NCBI RefSeq assembly: GCF_928381405.1
Contig: NZ_CAKMSB010000008.1
Coordinates: 58,353-122,352, forward strand
Source: Rothia nasisuis
Lineage (GTDB): Bacteria > Actinomycetota > Actinomycetes > Actinomycetales > Micrococcaceae
Length of the DNA: 64,000 bases
Reading direction: 5' to 3'
Part shown: positions 23,565-32,583 of the stretch, in pieces
Layout: every line of letters begins with the position of its first letter
How positions within the stretch are numbered: position 1 is the first letter of the stretch
Notes under the pieces: generated by a model
The model's database searches: none
What the model saw: only the letters and a program-made list of their open reading frames with translations
What the model was told of the DNA's origin: nothing
Position numbers and translations under genes: made by a program

Positions 23565-26500
23565 GTGAAGGCCAACCAGCCCCTTACCTTCGACTTCGCC
23601 TTAGCCGAAACCACCAAAACAGCGTTCACTCATGCTGGCAATACCCTCGATAACCAGGCAAGTAGCCGAAATAGTGCCGTGCAAACAGCAATGAACGAGT
23701 TCTCTGGTTACTTCTCCACCATCTACAACCGCAACTCAACCATAGCCGCCAACGATGCCGGCGAACTTGCTGAACGGTTCCGTCAAACAGCCACCCAAAT
23801 TGGCAAAATCATTGACTCTGCACACCGCGAAAACGAAAACCGCCGCAAAGCACGAGAATGGGACGAGCGCAACGAGTGGGAAGAGTTTTGGGACGGCCTC
23901 ACCGGTAAACAGCAGCCCAACGATACAGAAACCCCTCCAGACTTTACTCCTGGAGAGATTAGCCTTTCCCCCAAAGAGCTTCCTCCTCTCGGCTCAGTAG
24001 GCGACAACGGCGGTATTTCATCCGCCGTTCCCGAAAATCTACGAACCGCAAACACAAATCTCAGTACTCTGGATGGGGAATTAACGACTCCCGACGCCCT
24101 TCAGGGAAAGCTCGACGACTTCGCCGACGCCTGTCAATGGGGCTCCTTGGATGCTTCCAGTATTATCAGTGCCTACCGCACCTGGATGAGCAACAACAGC
24201 TCCGAACGAGACTGGCTGGCCACTCTTGCTGATGCCTTTGAACGAGCGGGCGGTAGCAGCGCAAGTTTAGTCTCCCTTTCTAATTCAGCCTTACAAACGG
24301 CCCTCGAACAGGCAGGAAAGTCCACTTCAGAGCGTCAAGACCTCTCCATTGACCCGCCCACCGTCGAGGGAGCCATCCCCACCTCTGGCTTTACCAATGA
24401 CCCGGTCAACGCAGCAACGGGTAACTTTGTAGAGCTTGAGAACGACCTTCCTTTCACTGGAATCGCCCAAAGCCTATCTTTGACCCGCATGTACAACTCA
24501 CTCTCAGACCGTGCAGGTGTATTTGGCTTGGGGTGGTCGTCAGCCTTAGACAGCCAGCTCATTCTTTCTGACGAAAGTGCCCGCTGGATTATGGACGATG
24601 GGCGCCATGTGGTTTTCCCTCGCGCCGGTAGCGGCTGGGAACGCGGTAACGATACCGCTCTGTGGTTGAGCGAAGAGAGTTCGGCTTCGCTCCCAGCGCT
24701 TTCTCTTGATCACGCACAGATTCTTGTGGTGCGAGATAACGGTGGTGCCTGGTGGGCTTTTGACATGGCTGGAGCCTGGCTGGGTTCTGGTCACGGTGCC
24801 GGAACCTGCCTGAGAGTGTCGCGGGATACGACCGGCCGGGTAACTGATATAAGTCATGAGCATGGGCGTTCACTGCACATTGAATATGCCGGTGGCCTGG
24901 TTGCCTATATTCAGGCCAACGATGGGCGCAGGGTTGAATACTCTTATGAGGGGCAACACCTTATTAAGGTGAGCACTGCGGCGGGGAGCCGCACCTACCG
25001 GTGGAACGAGGAGGCTCTGCTTGAGTCTGTAGTGAGTGCCGATGGCGTGGTTGAAGTAGTCAATCGGTACGATGAGCGCAGGCGGGTTATCCACCAGCGA
25101 TCAGAATTTGGGCGCGAGATCCGCTACACCTACATGAGTCATGGTATGACGGTGGTGGATAATGAGGATGGCACCTATTCAAATACCTGGATTCACGATT
25201 CCCGGGCCCGTCTGATTGGCATTATTGACGCTGATCATCAGCGGCAGTCAATGGCTTACGACTCCTTTGGCAACCGTGTTTCAGTGACCGAGCGTGATGG
25301 TGCAGTGACCGTGCACGGGTTTGACTCCCGTGGGCGCCATATTCGCACCCGCACTGCTGAGGGGGCCGATTTTACTTATCGCTACGATGACTATGACCGT
25401 GTGCTAGATGTGGTAACAGCGACCGGTGGAGTGATTCAGTATGCCTACGCTAGCGCTGAGGATCGTAACCCTTCACTGGTGATTGACCCGGCAGGTGGGC
25501 GCTCTGAGCTGGTGTGGGAGCAGGGGCTTTTGAGGTCTCTGACCGGGCCTACCGGCGTGCGGGTGGATTTAGAGTACAACGAGTTCGGTGAGTTCATCAG
25601 CGTGCGCAATGCCGCTGGTGATACCGCGCGTTGTGTGCGCAACGCTGCCGGTCAGATTGTTGAGGCTATTTCACCTGCTGGTGCTGTGACGCGGTTTACC
25701 TACGATGCTGCGGGTATGCCGGTGGCTCGCGAGGATGCGGACGGTGCCCTGTGGCGTTTTAAATACACTGCTGCGGGTAAGATCAAGAGCGTTACCGACC
25801 CTGCCGGTGGGGTCACGGTCATGGAGTACGGCCCTCACGGCGAGCTGATTAAGACGGTGGATCCTCTAGGCCGTGCAGTAACTCGTAGTTTTGATGAGAT
25901 GGGCAATGTTGATGCCTTATTCTTGCCCGGTGGACGTAGTTTTGGTTTCGAATATGACGGCATGATGCAGCTGCGCCACATCACCGACCCTGCCGGTGAG
26001 AAGTGGTTGCGTGAGTACGGTGTGAACGGGAATCTGACTGCTGTGGTTGACCCTACCGGTGTGCGCACCAGCATTGAGGAGGACCGCCTAGCCGGCGTCA
26101 CCACGGTTCGAGATGCTTTTAGTGCCTGGAGCTTTAAGCAGGATTCTTACGGCCGCCTGATACGTGAAAGTGATACTGCTAGCGACGATGCCGGGCAGGT
26201 GTACACCTATGACGCTGCAGGGCGTGTTGTTGAGTCTTTGGATGCTGAGGGTGGCCTGACCACTTTTGAGTATGACCTGGCAGGGAACGTGGTTAAGACT
26301 GTTTCTGCTGGCGGTAAGATTTCGCTGTACACCTATGATGAGTGCGGTCGGCCCGAAACCTTTACAGCTGCTGACGGTGATTCTGTTCGCCTAGTGTACG
26401 ATGCAGATTCGCGCGTGATTGCTCGGGTTCTTTCTGACGGTAGTGAAGAGACCTTTACCTACGATGCCATGGGTAGGGTCACCGAATACCGTTCAGCTAG

Positions 26501-29090
26501 TGGGTCTGTAACCCGGTGTGGTTATGACAAGCTCGGCAGGCTCACCTTCGTCTCAGGCCCCAGGTACGGGCAGCGTCGTTTTGCCTATGACGCTGCCGGG
26601 CAGCTGGTGAGCGTGGTGAACGGTGTTGGTGGTAAGACCACCTACACCTATAACGAGGCCGGGGACCTGGTCTCAGAGCTGTCACCTACGGGGGCTATAA
26701 CCAGGTACGACTATGACGTGGCTGGCAGACTGGTGGCGGTGACTGACCCCCTGGGCAGGGTCAATAGGTGCGGGTATGATGCAGCCGGCCGCACCGCGTG
26801 GGTAGACGATGCTGCTGGTGACAGGACTGCCTATTCGTATGATCTTGCGGGTTCTTTGAATCGGCTGACTTTTAATGGGCAGCTTATCGCACGTTTTGAG
26901 CACGATTTTGCCGCTCGTACCACGCAGGTTTTTGATTATACGAATCCTGATGGAAAGCTAGCTCCGGCTGATACTCCCACACAGATTCATACTTTGACCA
27001 GTGATCGGCTGGGCCGCCTTGTCAAACATTCCTATGGCCAGCATGTTCTTGCCTGGGCGTATGATTCTGATGGGGCTCGTACCCGCTTTACGGTCGACGG
27101 GCTTGCGACCGATTATGAATACACCGCACGAGGGTTGCTTGCGTCGGTCGGCTCAGAGGCTAGTGGCACCGTGCGCTATGAGTATGATTCAAGCGGTAGG
27201 CTAGCTCGAATTGTTTCGTCTGATGGCGCTCTTAATGATTCCTATAAGGTTGTGCCCTTAGATTCTGTTTCGGGTGCAGAGGGTTCTTCTGGTTTTGCGG
27301 TGGTTCGGGCCTCCATTGATTCTGTAAGCGGCCAGGAAAAAACAGCCACTACCTACTATGATGCGGATTCCCGTATTACTGCTATTGATGATGAGAGGGG
27401 TCTGCGACTTTTCACTTATGATGGGGCGCAGCAGCTGACCGGTGTGCATACGGATGAAGGCTTCTACCGCTTCACCTACGATGCAGGCGGCCGTCTGGTG
27501 GCAGAAACCACTCCCGCTGGCCTTGAACGCACCTACACCTACGATATAGCCGGGCAGCTACTCTCCATCTCCGACACCCAGGCAGGGACCTACCACTATA
27601 TCTACGATGGTCTAGGCCGACGCATCCGTAGCACCACCACCGAGGGCAGCAGCCAAGAATTCGCCTGGGGGCCGCTTGGAAAACTCACTACTATCACCCA
27701 CACCTCCCCTGAGGGCAGCAGCCAGCAATTGCCCCTGTGGGTCAATGCCTTGGGCACCGTGCAAAAGGCTGATAACAGTGAGTTGATCTGGGATACTGCA
27801 CGCTTCATTCCGGCCTTGGCCTCGGTCGATGGTGGTATGACGGCCACTCTTGCAGGGGCAACCTACCAGGGCGGAGCATGGGCCAGTAGTAGTCTGACCC
27901 CTGGTGCTTTTCTTGCTCAGGGCCTTAACCCCTGGGGAGAGACCCCAGGCAGTGAGTTCAGCCAGTGGGGGCTGCTCTCGCATGATGCCTCTGGTTCTTT
28001 CACCCTAGCGGGGATGCTGTGGATGGGCGCACGTGTCTATGACCCTGGTACACGTGGCTTTTTGAGTCTTGACCCACTGCCCTCGCCCCTGGGGGCGGCT
28101 TGGGGTGCTCATGGGTATGCTTTTGCTGGCAATGACCCGGTGAATTTGATGGATCCCTGGGGTCTATCGCCGGTGAGTGCGCAAGAGATGGCCGAGTATC
28201 AGGCAGCCAACCCAACGGGTATTGCGGCTGTCGGTAGCTGGATTGGTGACAACTGGGAGTATATTGTTGCGGGTTCGGCTATTGTTGTTGGCATCGGCTT
28301 GATGTTTACCGGTGTAGGCGGTCCAGCTGGTGTAGCTCTAATGGCTGGTGCCGGCGGACTAATGTCAGGAGGGGTCTCAATCGCTTCGCAAAAAGCGCAA
28401 AACGGTTCTGTAAACTGGGGTAAGGTTGGCGTTGATACGCTTATTGGAGCGGGGAGCGGTGCACTTGGCGGTTGGGCCACTCAAATTGGTAAAGTTGCTA
28501 TGGCAAGTGCTCCAGCTGGACAAGCAGCACGAGCCATAGCTGTTAATGCTGGCGTTAACGGCGGTGTAGGCGGAATATCTTCTGGAGCTACCTATCTGGC
28601 ACAACATAATTGGAAAATAAGTAACCCATGGGAGTTTGCTGGTGCCGTAGGCGGTGGTACTTTAAGTGGTACAACTAGCGGTCTTGCAGGGCCAATGAGT
28701 GGTACAGTCGCCCGATTATTTAGGCAAAACACAGGAGGCGGGATTGCCATTGCTAGTGAAAGCCTCATTAATTTTGCTGGGGCTGGTGCAGGTTCTATGG
28801 CTGAGGATATTATTTCAGGGAAAGAAGTTAGCCCATCGAAGGCTTTACTTTCGGGAACTGCTAGCTCACTCAGTAATGGAACCTCTAAAGTCCTATCACA
28901 AAAATTCCCTAGCTTTTCAAAGCTTACTGAGATGCATGGTGTGAACTATATGTCTCAGGTTCCCTACTTCCACCCTCGCACCGTCAGTGGAGCTCTTAAT
29001 TTAAGTAAACCAAATAGCTTGGCACTCTGGGGAAGCACCACCACAGGCGCATTTATAGGTTCAGGGTGGGATGAGCTGTTATCTAAATAA
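23565..29090 (+). CDS. Rhs/YD-repeat polymorphic toxin with hydrophobic C-terminal tip
   Basis: This 1841-residue protein is an RHS-repeat toxin of the contact type. GTG at 23565 follows AGGA. Residues 1-260 are helical and rich in charge (no Sec signal seen), perhaps a type VII-like export region. A DUF6531-type entry domain starts at about 275 (NDPVNAATGNFVELENDLPF). Dozens of YD repeats (YDAxGR pattern) follow to about 1470, then the RHS core signature RVYDPGTRGFLSLDPLPSP ending NDPVNLMDPWGLSP at about 1536. The variable tip is residues 1551-1841: a glycine-rich membrane-like module and an unrecognised end. Two overlapping small genes follow as likely immunity. Codon choice shifts from C-ending at both ends of the core to G/T-ending in the middle. 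Confidence 0.9.
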   Translation: MKANQPLTFDFALAETTKTAFTHAGNTLDNQASSRNSAVQTAMNEFSGYFSTIYNRNSTIAANDAGELAERFRQTATQIGKIIDSAHRENENRRKAREWDERNEWEEFWDGLTGKQQPNDTETPPDFTPGEISLSPKELPPLGSVGDNGGISSAVPENLRTANTNLSTLDGELTTPDALQGKLDDFADACQWGSLDASSIISAYRTWMSNNSSERDWLATLADAFERAGGSSASLVSLSNSALQTALEQAGKSTSERQDLSIDPPTVEGAIPTSGFTNDPVNAATGNFVELENDLPFTGIAQSLSLTRMYNSLSDRAGVFGLGWSSALDSQLILSDESARWIMDDGRHVVFPRAGSGWERGNDTALWLSEESSASLPALSLDHAQILVVRDNGGAWWAFDMAGAWLGSGHGAGTCLRVSRDTTGRVTDISHEHGRSLHIEYAGGLVAYIQANDGRRVEYSYEGQHLIKVSTAAGSRTYRWNEEALLESVVSADGVVEVVNRYDERRRVIHQRSEFGREIRYTYMSHGMTVVDNEDGTYSNTWIHDSRARLIGIIDADHQRQSMAYDSFGNRVSVTERDGAVTVHGFDSRGRHIRTRTAEGADFTYRYDDYDRVLDVVTATGGVIQYAYASAEDRNPSLVIDPAGGRSELVWEQGLLRSLTGPTGVRVDLEYNEFGEFISVRNAAGDTARCVRNAAGQIVEAISPAGAVTRFTYDAAGMPVAREDADGALWRFKYTAAGKIKSVTDPAGGVTVMEYGPHGELIKTVDPLGRAVTRSFDEMGNVDALFLPGGRSFGFEYDGMMQLRHITDPAGEKWLREYGVNGNLTAVVDPTGVRTSIEEDRLAGVTTVRDAFSAWSFKQDSYGRLIRESDTASDDAGQVYTYDAAGRVVESLDAEGGLTTFEYDLAGNVVKTVSAGGKISLYTYDECGRPETFTAADGDSVRLVYDADSRVIARVLSDGSEETFTYDAMGRVTEYRSASGSVTRCGYDKLGRLTFVSGPRYGQRRFAYDAAGQLVSVVNGVGGKTTYTYNEAGDLVSELSPTGAITRYDYDVAGRLVAVTDPLGRVNRCGYDAAGRTAWVDDAAGDRTAYSYDLAGSLNRLTFNGQLIARFEHDFAARTTQVFDYTNPDGKLAPADTPTQIHTLTSDRLGRLVKHSYGQHVLAWAYDSDGARTRFTVDGLATDYEYTARGLLASVGSEASGTVRYEYDSSGRLARIVSSDGALNDSYKVVPLDSVSGAEGSSGFAVVRASIDSVSGQEKTATTYYDADSRITAIDDERGLRLFTYDGAQQLTGVHTDEGFYRFTYDAGGRLVAETTPAGLERTYTYDIAGQLLSISDTQAGTYHYIYDGLGRRIRSTTTEGSSQEFAWGPLGKLTTITHTSPEGSSQQLPLWVNALGTVQKADNSELIWDTARFIPALASVDGGMTATLAGATYQGGAWASSSLTPGAFLAQGLNPWGETPGSEFSQWGLLSHDASGSFTLAGMLWMGARVYDPGTRGFLSLDPLPSPLGAAWGAHGYAFAGNDPVNLMDPWGLSPVSAQEMAEYQAANPTGIAAVGSWIGDNWEYIVAGSAIVVGIGLMFTGVGGPAGVALMAGAGGLMSGGVSIASQKAQNGSVNWGKVGVDTLIGAGSGALGGWATQIGKVAMASAPAGQAARAIAVNAGVNGGVGGISSGATYLAQHNWKISNPWEFAGAVGGGTLSGTTSGLAGPMSGTVARLFRQNTGGGIAIASESLINFAGAGAGSMAEDIISGKEVSPSKALLSGTASSLSNGTSKVLSQKFPSFSKLTEMHGVNYMSQVPYFHPRTVSGALNLSKPNSLALWGSTTTGAFIGSGWDELLSK
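27502..28216 (+). repeat. 715-bp direct repeat, copy 1 (end of Rhs core)
   Basis: This stretch encodes the end of the RHS core, residues about 1313-1551 of the full-length protein. It recurs at 29849-30563 with a constant offset of 2347 bases; reading both copies I found no substitution or gap. Identity stops abruptly at the codons for AANPT, exactly where the toxin tip begins. It is the natural crossover site for exchanging tips. Confidence 0.95.
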
Positions 29091-29413
29091 TGAGAAAACA
29101 AATTTTTCAAACTTTTTACTTTATTTCCATCTCACTCACCATCGGAGTTCTGATTCCGGGTTACAATAGTGACTGGAAAAATTTCCTGCAGGCATATACG
29201 ATATCATTTATAATAGGTGCCCTTGTTGCAACGGTAGCCCCTGAAAAACTTGTCACACTATATTTTGTTGTTTTAATTCTGATATTTATTTTTTCACTTC
29301 AAATCTCTCCAATCATCTACAAGTATAGAATAACTATCTTTTTAGGCAACCTAGTGGGCGCCGCAATTTCGGCCATATGGCTGAGGAAAGTAAACAATAA
29401 ATCTAATGATTAA
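29090..29413 (+). CDS. Small membrane protein, probable immunity component A1
   Basis: The 107-residue protein has three or four membrane spans (such as FISISLTIGVLIPGY and FVVLILIFIFSLQISP) and a short basic tail. Its ATG shares one base with the rhs stop (TAATG), as expected of an immunity gene for the adjacent tip. A second gene overlaps its end by eight bases. At 32584 a single protein combines an N-terminal membrane half with a domain homologous to that second gene, which suggests these two proteins work as a pair. A frameshifted copy lies at 33412-33734. The sequence is AT-richer than the rhs core. No known family was recognised. Confidence 0.75.
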   Translation: MRKQIFQTFYFISISLTIGVLIPGYNSDWKNFLQAYTISFIIGALVATVAPEKLVTLYFVVLILIFIFSLQISPIIYKYRITIFLGNLVGAAISAIWLRKVNNKSND

Positions 29414-29786
29414 TTTTAAAGACTCACAAGGAAGACAACTGATCCTTTCACCCACCATTCGAATATTCAAATCACCATTTAGACGGAAGACAATTGAGAT
29501 TCCCTGCATAAGCATTAAAACCGCAGATGGCTGGGCCAAGTTTGATATTCAAGATTTAGTTCCTACCAATGAAAACATAGTCGCCACTGAATCGAATGTA
29601 GGTGACGTATTCCTAACACACATGAAAATCGTGGGGAAGGACACTTACTTTTGGGAAGTAGTAAAAGAAATGCCACAAGACTCCTGGGTTCTTTCTTTTA
29701 TGACCCTAGAAGAAAACCAGATTCAGGCGGTATTTTCTGAGGACAGGTTTAAGGATTTTTTAGATTCAATTCAGGACCTTTACTAG
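29406..29786 (+). CDS. Small soluble protein, probable immunity component A2
   Basis: The 126-residue product begins MINFKDSQGRQLILSP and has no membrane span. Its second half (VFLTHMKIVGKDTYFWEVV, then SWVLSFMTLEE and RFKDFLDSI) aligns along its length with the C-terminal domain of the 258-residue protein at 32584. ATG at 29406 overlaps the upstream gene by eight bases. A role as cytoplasmic partner of the membrane protein next to it is inferred from that fusion and from position after rhs. A decayed copy with a frameshift and a TGG-to-TGA change lies at 33727-34112. Confidence 0.75.
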   Translation: MINFKDSQGRQLILSPTIRIFKSPFRRKTIEIPCISIKTADGWAKFDIQDLVPTNENIVATESNVGDVFLTHMKIVGKDTYFWEVVKEMPQDSWVLSFMTLEENQIQAVFSEDRFKDFLDSIQDLY

Positions 29787-29835
29787 TCTGGTATCGAGAT
29801 GGTTGCATGCAGTGTCGCTGAAAACGGAATTTTGA

Positions 29836-31497
29836 GGCCGTCTGACGTCAGAAACCACTCCCGCTGGCCTTGAACGCACCTACACCTACGATATAGCCGG
29901 GCAGCTACTCTCCATCTCCGACACCCAGGCAGGGACCTACCACTATATCTACGATGGTCTAGGCCGACGCATCCGTAGCACCACCACCGAGGGCAGCAGC
30001 CAAGAATTCGCCTGGGGGCCGCTTGGAAAACTCACTACTATCACCCACACCTCCCCTGAGGGCAGCAGCCAGCAATTGCCCCTGTGGGTCAATGCCTTGG
30101 GCACCGTGCAAAAGGCTGATAACAGTGAGTTGATCTGGGATACTGCACGCTTCATTCCGGCCTTGGCCTCGGTCGATGGTGGTATGACGGCCACTCTTGC
30201 AGGGGCAACCTACCAGGGCGGAGCATGGGCCAGTAGTAGTCTGACCCCTGGTGCTTTTCTTGCTCAGGGCCTTAACCCCTGGGGAGAGACCCCAGGCAGT
30301 GAGTTCAGCCAGTGGGGGCTGCTCTCGCATGATGCCTCTGGTTCTTTCACCCTAGCGGGGATGCTGTGGATGGGCGCACGTGTCTATGACCCTGGTACAC
30401 GTGGCTTTTTGAGTCTTGACCCACTGCCCTCGCCCCTGGGGGCGGCTTGGGGTGCTCATGGGTATGCTTTTGCTGGCAATGACCCGGTGAATTTGATGGA
30501 TCCCTGGGGTCTATCGCCGGTGAGTGCGCAAGAGATGGCCGAGTATCAGGCAGCCAACCCAACCTGGATAGGAGCGGTGAAGAACTGGGCCAATGAGAAC
30601 TCCACCGCAATCGCTATTGGTGCTATTGTCCTTGGCGTTGTGGGCACCGCCCTAACCTTCACCGGCGTAGGAGCACCCCTTGGGCTAGCCCTCATGGCCG
30701 GTTCCGGTGCGCTGATTTCAGGAGGAGCCTCTATTTTGACGAATAAGAACCCTGACGGCACAGTGAACTGGGGTGCTGTTGGTAAAGATACTCTCATTGG
30801 TGGTGCCTCCAGCCTTGTTGGTGGCGGGGCGACCATGGCTGTGGGTAAGGCTGTTGGAGGGGCCTTTAGTGCTGTCGGCAGTAGGTTTGTATCTGCTGGT
30901 TCTGGTATGCAACGTGTAGGAGCGGGAATTTCGAAGTTTTCTGTGGAGGCACGCCAGGCAGGTTTGAATTTCTTGGGTATTGCGCGCACAGCCTTGCCCC
31001 GGACTAATGTCTTGATGCGTGGTGGCAGTTCTCTTGTTGCCCGTGGGGGCAGGATGATTGATTTTGGGTCGCAGGTTGCTTCTGCTCAGTTCCGTAAGAT
31101 GTTGGGTGGGCAGGTTGTTGAGAGTAGTGTGACAGGTGCTAGTGCGAATGTGGGTAACTATATCTTTAATGATGAGGGCCGCGCGGTGAGTGCTGAGGGT
31201 CTGGTGCGGGCTGCTGGGTCTGGGTTTGGGATTGGTGCGGTTGCTCCTTTAATGAGCCGTGGTGTTGGCGCTGGTGTGAACCAGCTTATGAGCCACGCTC
31301 CAAGTTATTTAAACAATAATGTAACTCAATTTACATCTGATTTTGTCACCTCTCGCACTGTTGACTACGGAGCAGGGTATGCTAACTATTTTGCATCCGA
31401 GGCGGAGAACCTCGAGAAGAAGGAGGCTGATGATGAGGGCCTTCACAGTGCTATCGGTGGTGGAGCGTTAGATATGGGATTCAAATCGGGACGATAA
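29836..31497 (+). CDS. Orphan Rhs C-terminal toxin cassette (no start codon of its own)
   Basis: The frame is open from just after a TGA at 29833 to 31497, about 553 residues. It begins in mid-core (GGC CGT CTG, then SETTPAGLER) without ATG or GTG; the first usable start is TTG 30076, inside the core with no ribosome-binding site. Residues up to AANP repeat the main Rhs protein. The tip that follows has a glycine-rich membrane-like module resembling the main tip (FTGVGAPLGLALMAGSGA against FTGVGGPAGVALMAGAGG), then an unrelated C-terminal part ending GGGALDMGFKSGR. It is probably silent until recombination through the 715-bp repeat places it on the full rhs gene. The immunity-like gene at 31532 follows 34 bases downstream. 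Confidence 0.8.
   Translation, partial: GRLTSETTPAGLERTYTYDIAGQLLSISDTQAGTYHYIYDGLGRRIRSTTTEGSSQEFAWGPLGKLTTITHTSPEGSSQQLPLWVNALGTVQKADNSELIWDTARFIPALASVDGGMTATLAGATYQGGAWASSSLTPGAFLAQGLNPWGETPGSEFSQWGLLSHDASGSFTLAGMLWMGARVYDPGTRGFLSLDPLPSPLGAAWGAHGYAFAGNDPVNLMDPWGLSPVSAQEMAEYQAANPTWIGAVKNWANENSTAIAIGAIVLGVVGTALTFTGVGAPLGLALMAGSGALISGGASILTNKNPDGTVNWGAVGKDTLIGGASSLVGGGATMAVGKAVGGAFSAVGSRFVSAGSGMQRVGAGISKFSVEARQAGLNFLGIARTALPRTNVLMRGGSSLVARGGRMIDFGSQVASAQFRKMLGGQVVESSVTGASANVGNYIFNDEGRAVSAEGLVRAAGSGFGIGAVAPLMSRGVGAGVNQLMSHAPSYLNNNVTQFTSDFVTSRTVDYGAGYANYFASEAENLEKKEADDEGLHSAIGGGALDMGFKSGR
29849..30563 (+). repeat. 715-bp direct repeat, copy 2 (start of orphan Rhs cassette)
   Basis: This is the second copy of the segment at 27502-28216. 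A few further bases of similarity (GGCCGTCTG) lie just upstream after a 4-base mismatch. The right edge is the shared string ending in CCAACCCAAC, after which the two tips diverge at DNA level although their first 90 or so residues are still alike at protein level. Confidence 0.95.
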
Positions 31498-31531
31498 CAT
31501 TTCAAATAAATATAATGAAAAGGTGACAGAG

Positions 31532-31978
31532 TTGAGTAAACAGAATAGGAAAGCAGAACCGGTTAAGCTACGGTCGGTCAAAGGTATCATTTGGTTACTG
31601 CTATTTACTCTAATGTGCCTTGTTCCAATTACTGTTTTTGGCGGATCATTTGCGTATAGATATATCAACAGCACAGAGAAGTGGCAGGAGGAGCGTATCT
31701 GTACCGTTGACTCTTCTACTAGACGAAGCTCAGGGGGTGGCTTCCGCATGGGAGGATCTTCCACCAGCATCAGAATAGAGTCCCCTGACTGTGGAAAAAT
31801 CACACTTTATGGCGTCCTGGTGGAGCAAACCGCAGAAGGGGAGGTACGCTACCTGAGTGTTGAAGAGACCGTGAGTTATCTGGAAGAGCACCGGGGGGAG
31901 CAGTTCCGTTTCTACTATGGGAAGATACAGCTCACTAAAGATGTATCGGAGGCGCGACGTATTGAGAAGATAGAGTAG
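31532..31978 (+). CDS. Single-span membrane protein, probable immunity protein B1
   Basis: The 148-residue protein has an N-terminal membrane span (IIWLLLFTLMCLVPITVFGG) and an outward-facing domain containing EKWQEERICTVDS, GGFRMGGSS, IESPDCGK (two cysteines) and YLSVEETVSYLEEHRGEQF. TTG at 31532 is well placed after AAGGTGA and aligns with the paralogue's start; GTG at 31523 is the alternative. It follows the orphan Rhs tip directly, so it is the likely immunity protein to that tip. Paralogues lie at 32097 and, reversed, at 34327. The family is unknown to me. Confidence 0.7.
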   Translation: MSKQNRKAEPVKLRSVKGIIWLLLFTLMCLVPITVFGGSFAYRYINSTEKWQEERICTVDSSTRRSSGGGFRMGGSSTSIRIESPDCGKITLYGVLVEQTAEGEVRYLSVEETVSYLEEHRGEQFRFYYGKIQLTKDVSEARRIEKIE

Positions 31979-32096
31979 GTGTTTTTCTGGGGCAGTGCTA
32001 TTTTCTTTCTGAATATACCTGCGGTGGTGGGTCGCTTACTCTCGGTATGGCTATCTCCCCTGGCAAGTAGAATGTTCACGAGATAAGGAGGTAAGT

Positions 32097-32552
32097 GTGA
32101 CATCGAAGAATCCTCAGCCTGCTAGGGTTCGAAAACCCTGGGATCTTAAATCTGCACTCTCATTTATCGCTTTCTTGCTGATTGTTTTTGCTGTTCTTGG
32201 GGTTCTCTCGTTCGCCGTCGGCTACCCGTATATCAACGGGAAGGAGGAGTGGCAGGAGGAGCGTATCTGCACCGTTGATTCCGCAACCAAACATACCTCA
32301 ACTGGTGGTTTTCGCATGGGAGGATCTTCACAAAAGATTATTATCGAATCCCCCGACTGCGGAAAAATCTTCCTTCACGGCGTCCTTCAAGAGAAAACCA
32401 TAGGAGAGGCAGTGCGCTACCTGAGTGTTGAAGAGACCGTGAGTTATCTGGAGGAGCACCGGGGGGAGCAGTTCCGTTTCTATTTCGGGAAGATTCAATT
32501 GAGACCCTTAAATAGTGATGCTCTCCTTGCGGAAAGGGTTGAGCTTCAATGA
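32097..32552 (+). CDS. Single-span membrane protein, paralogue B2 of the immunity-like family
   Basis: The 151-residue product starts at GTG 32097, preceded by a very good AAGGAGG. A basic N-terminus leads into one membrane span (SALSFIAFLLIVFAVLGVLS) and the same outward domain as its neighbour: WQEERICTVDSAT, FRMGGSS, IESPDCGKIF, then LSVEETVSYLEEHRGEQFRF. The C-terminus differs (RPLNSDALLAERVELQ). No toxin tip sits directly before it, so it may be a retained immunity gene from a lost cassette. Confidence 0.7.
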   Translation: MTSKNPQPARVRKPWDLKSALSFIAFLLIVFAVLGVLSFAVGYPYINGKEEWQEERICTVDSATKHTSTGGFRMGGSSQKIIIESPDCGKIFLHGVLQEKTIGEAVRYLSVEETVSYLEEHRGEQFRFYFGKIQLRPLNSDALLAERVELQ

Positions 32553-32583
32553 CCTCACTGTTACAGACTGACTAAAAAAATTA

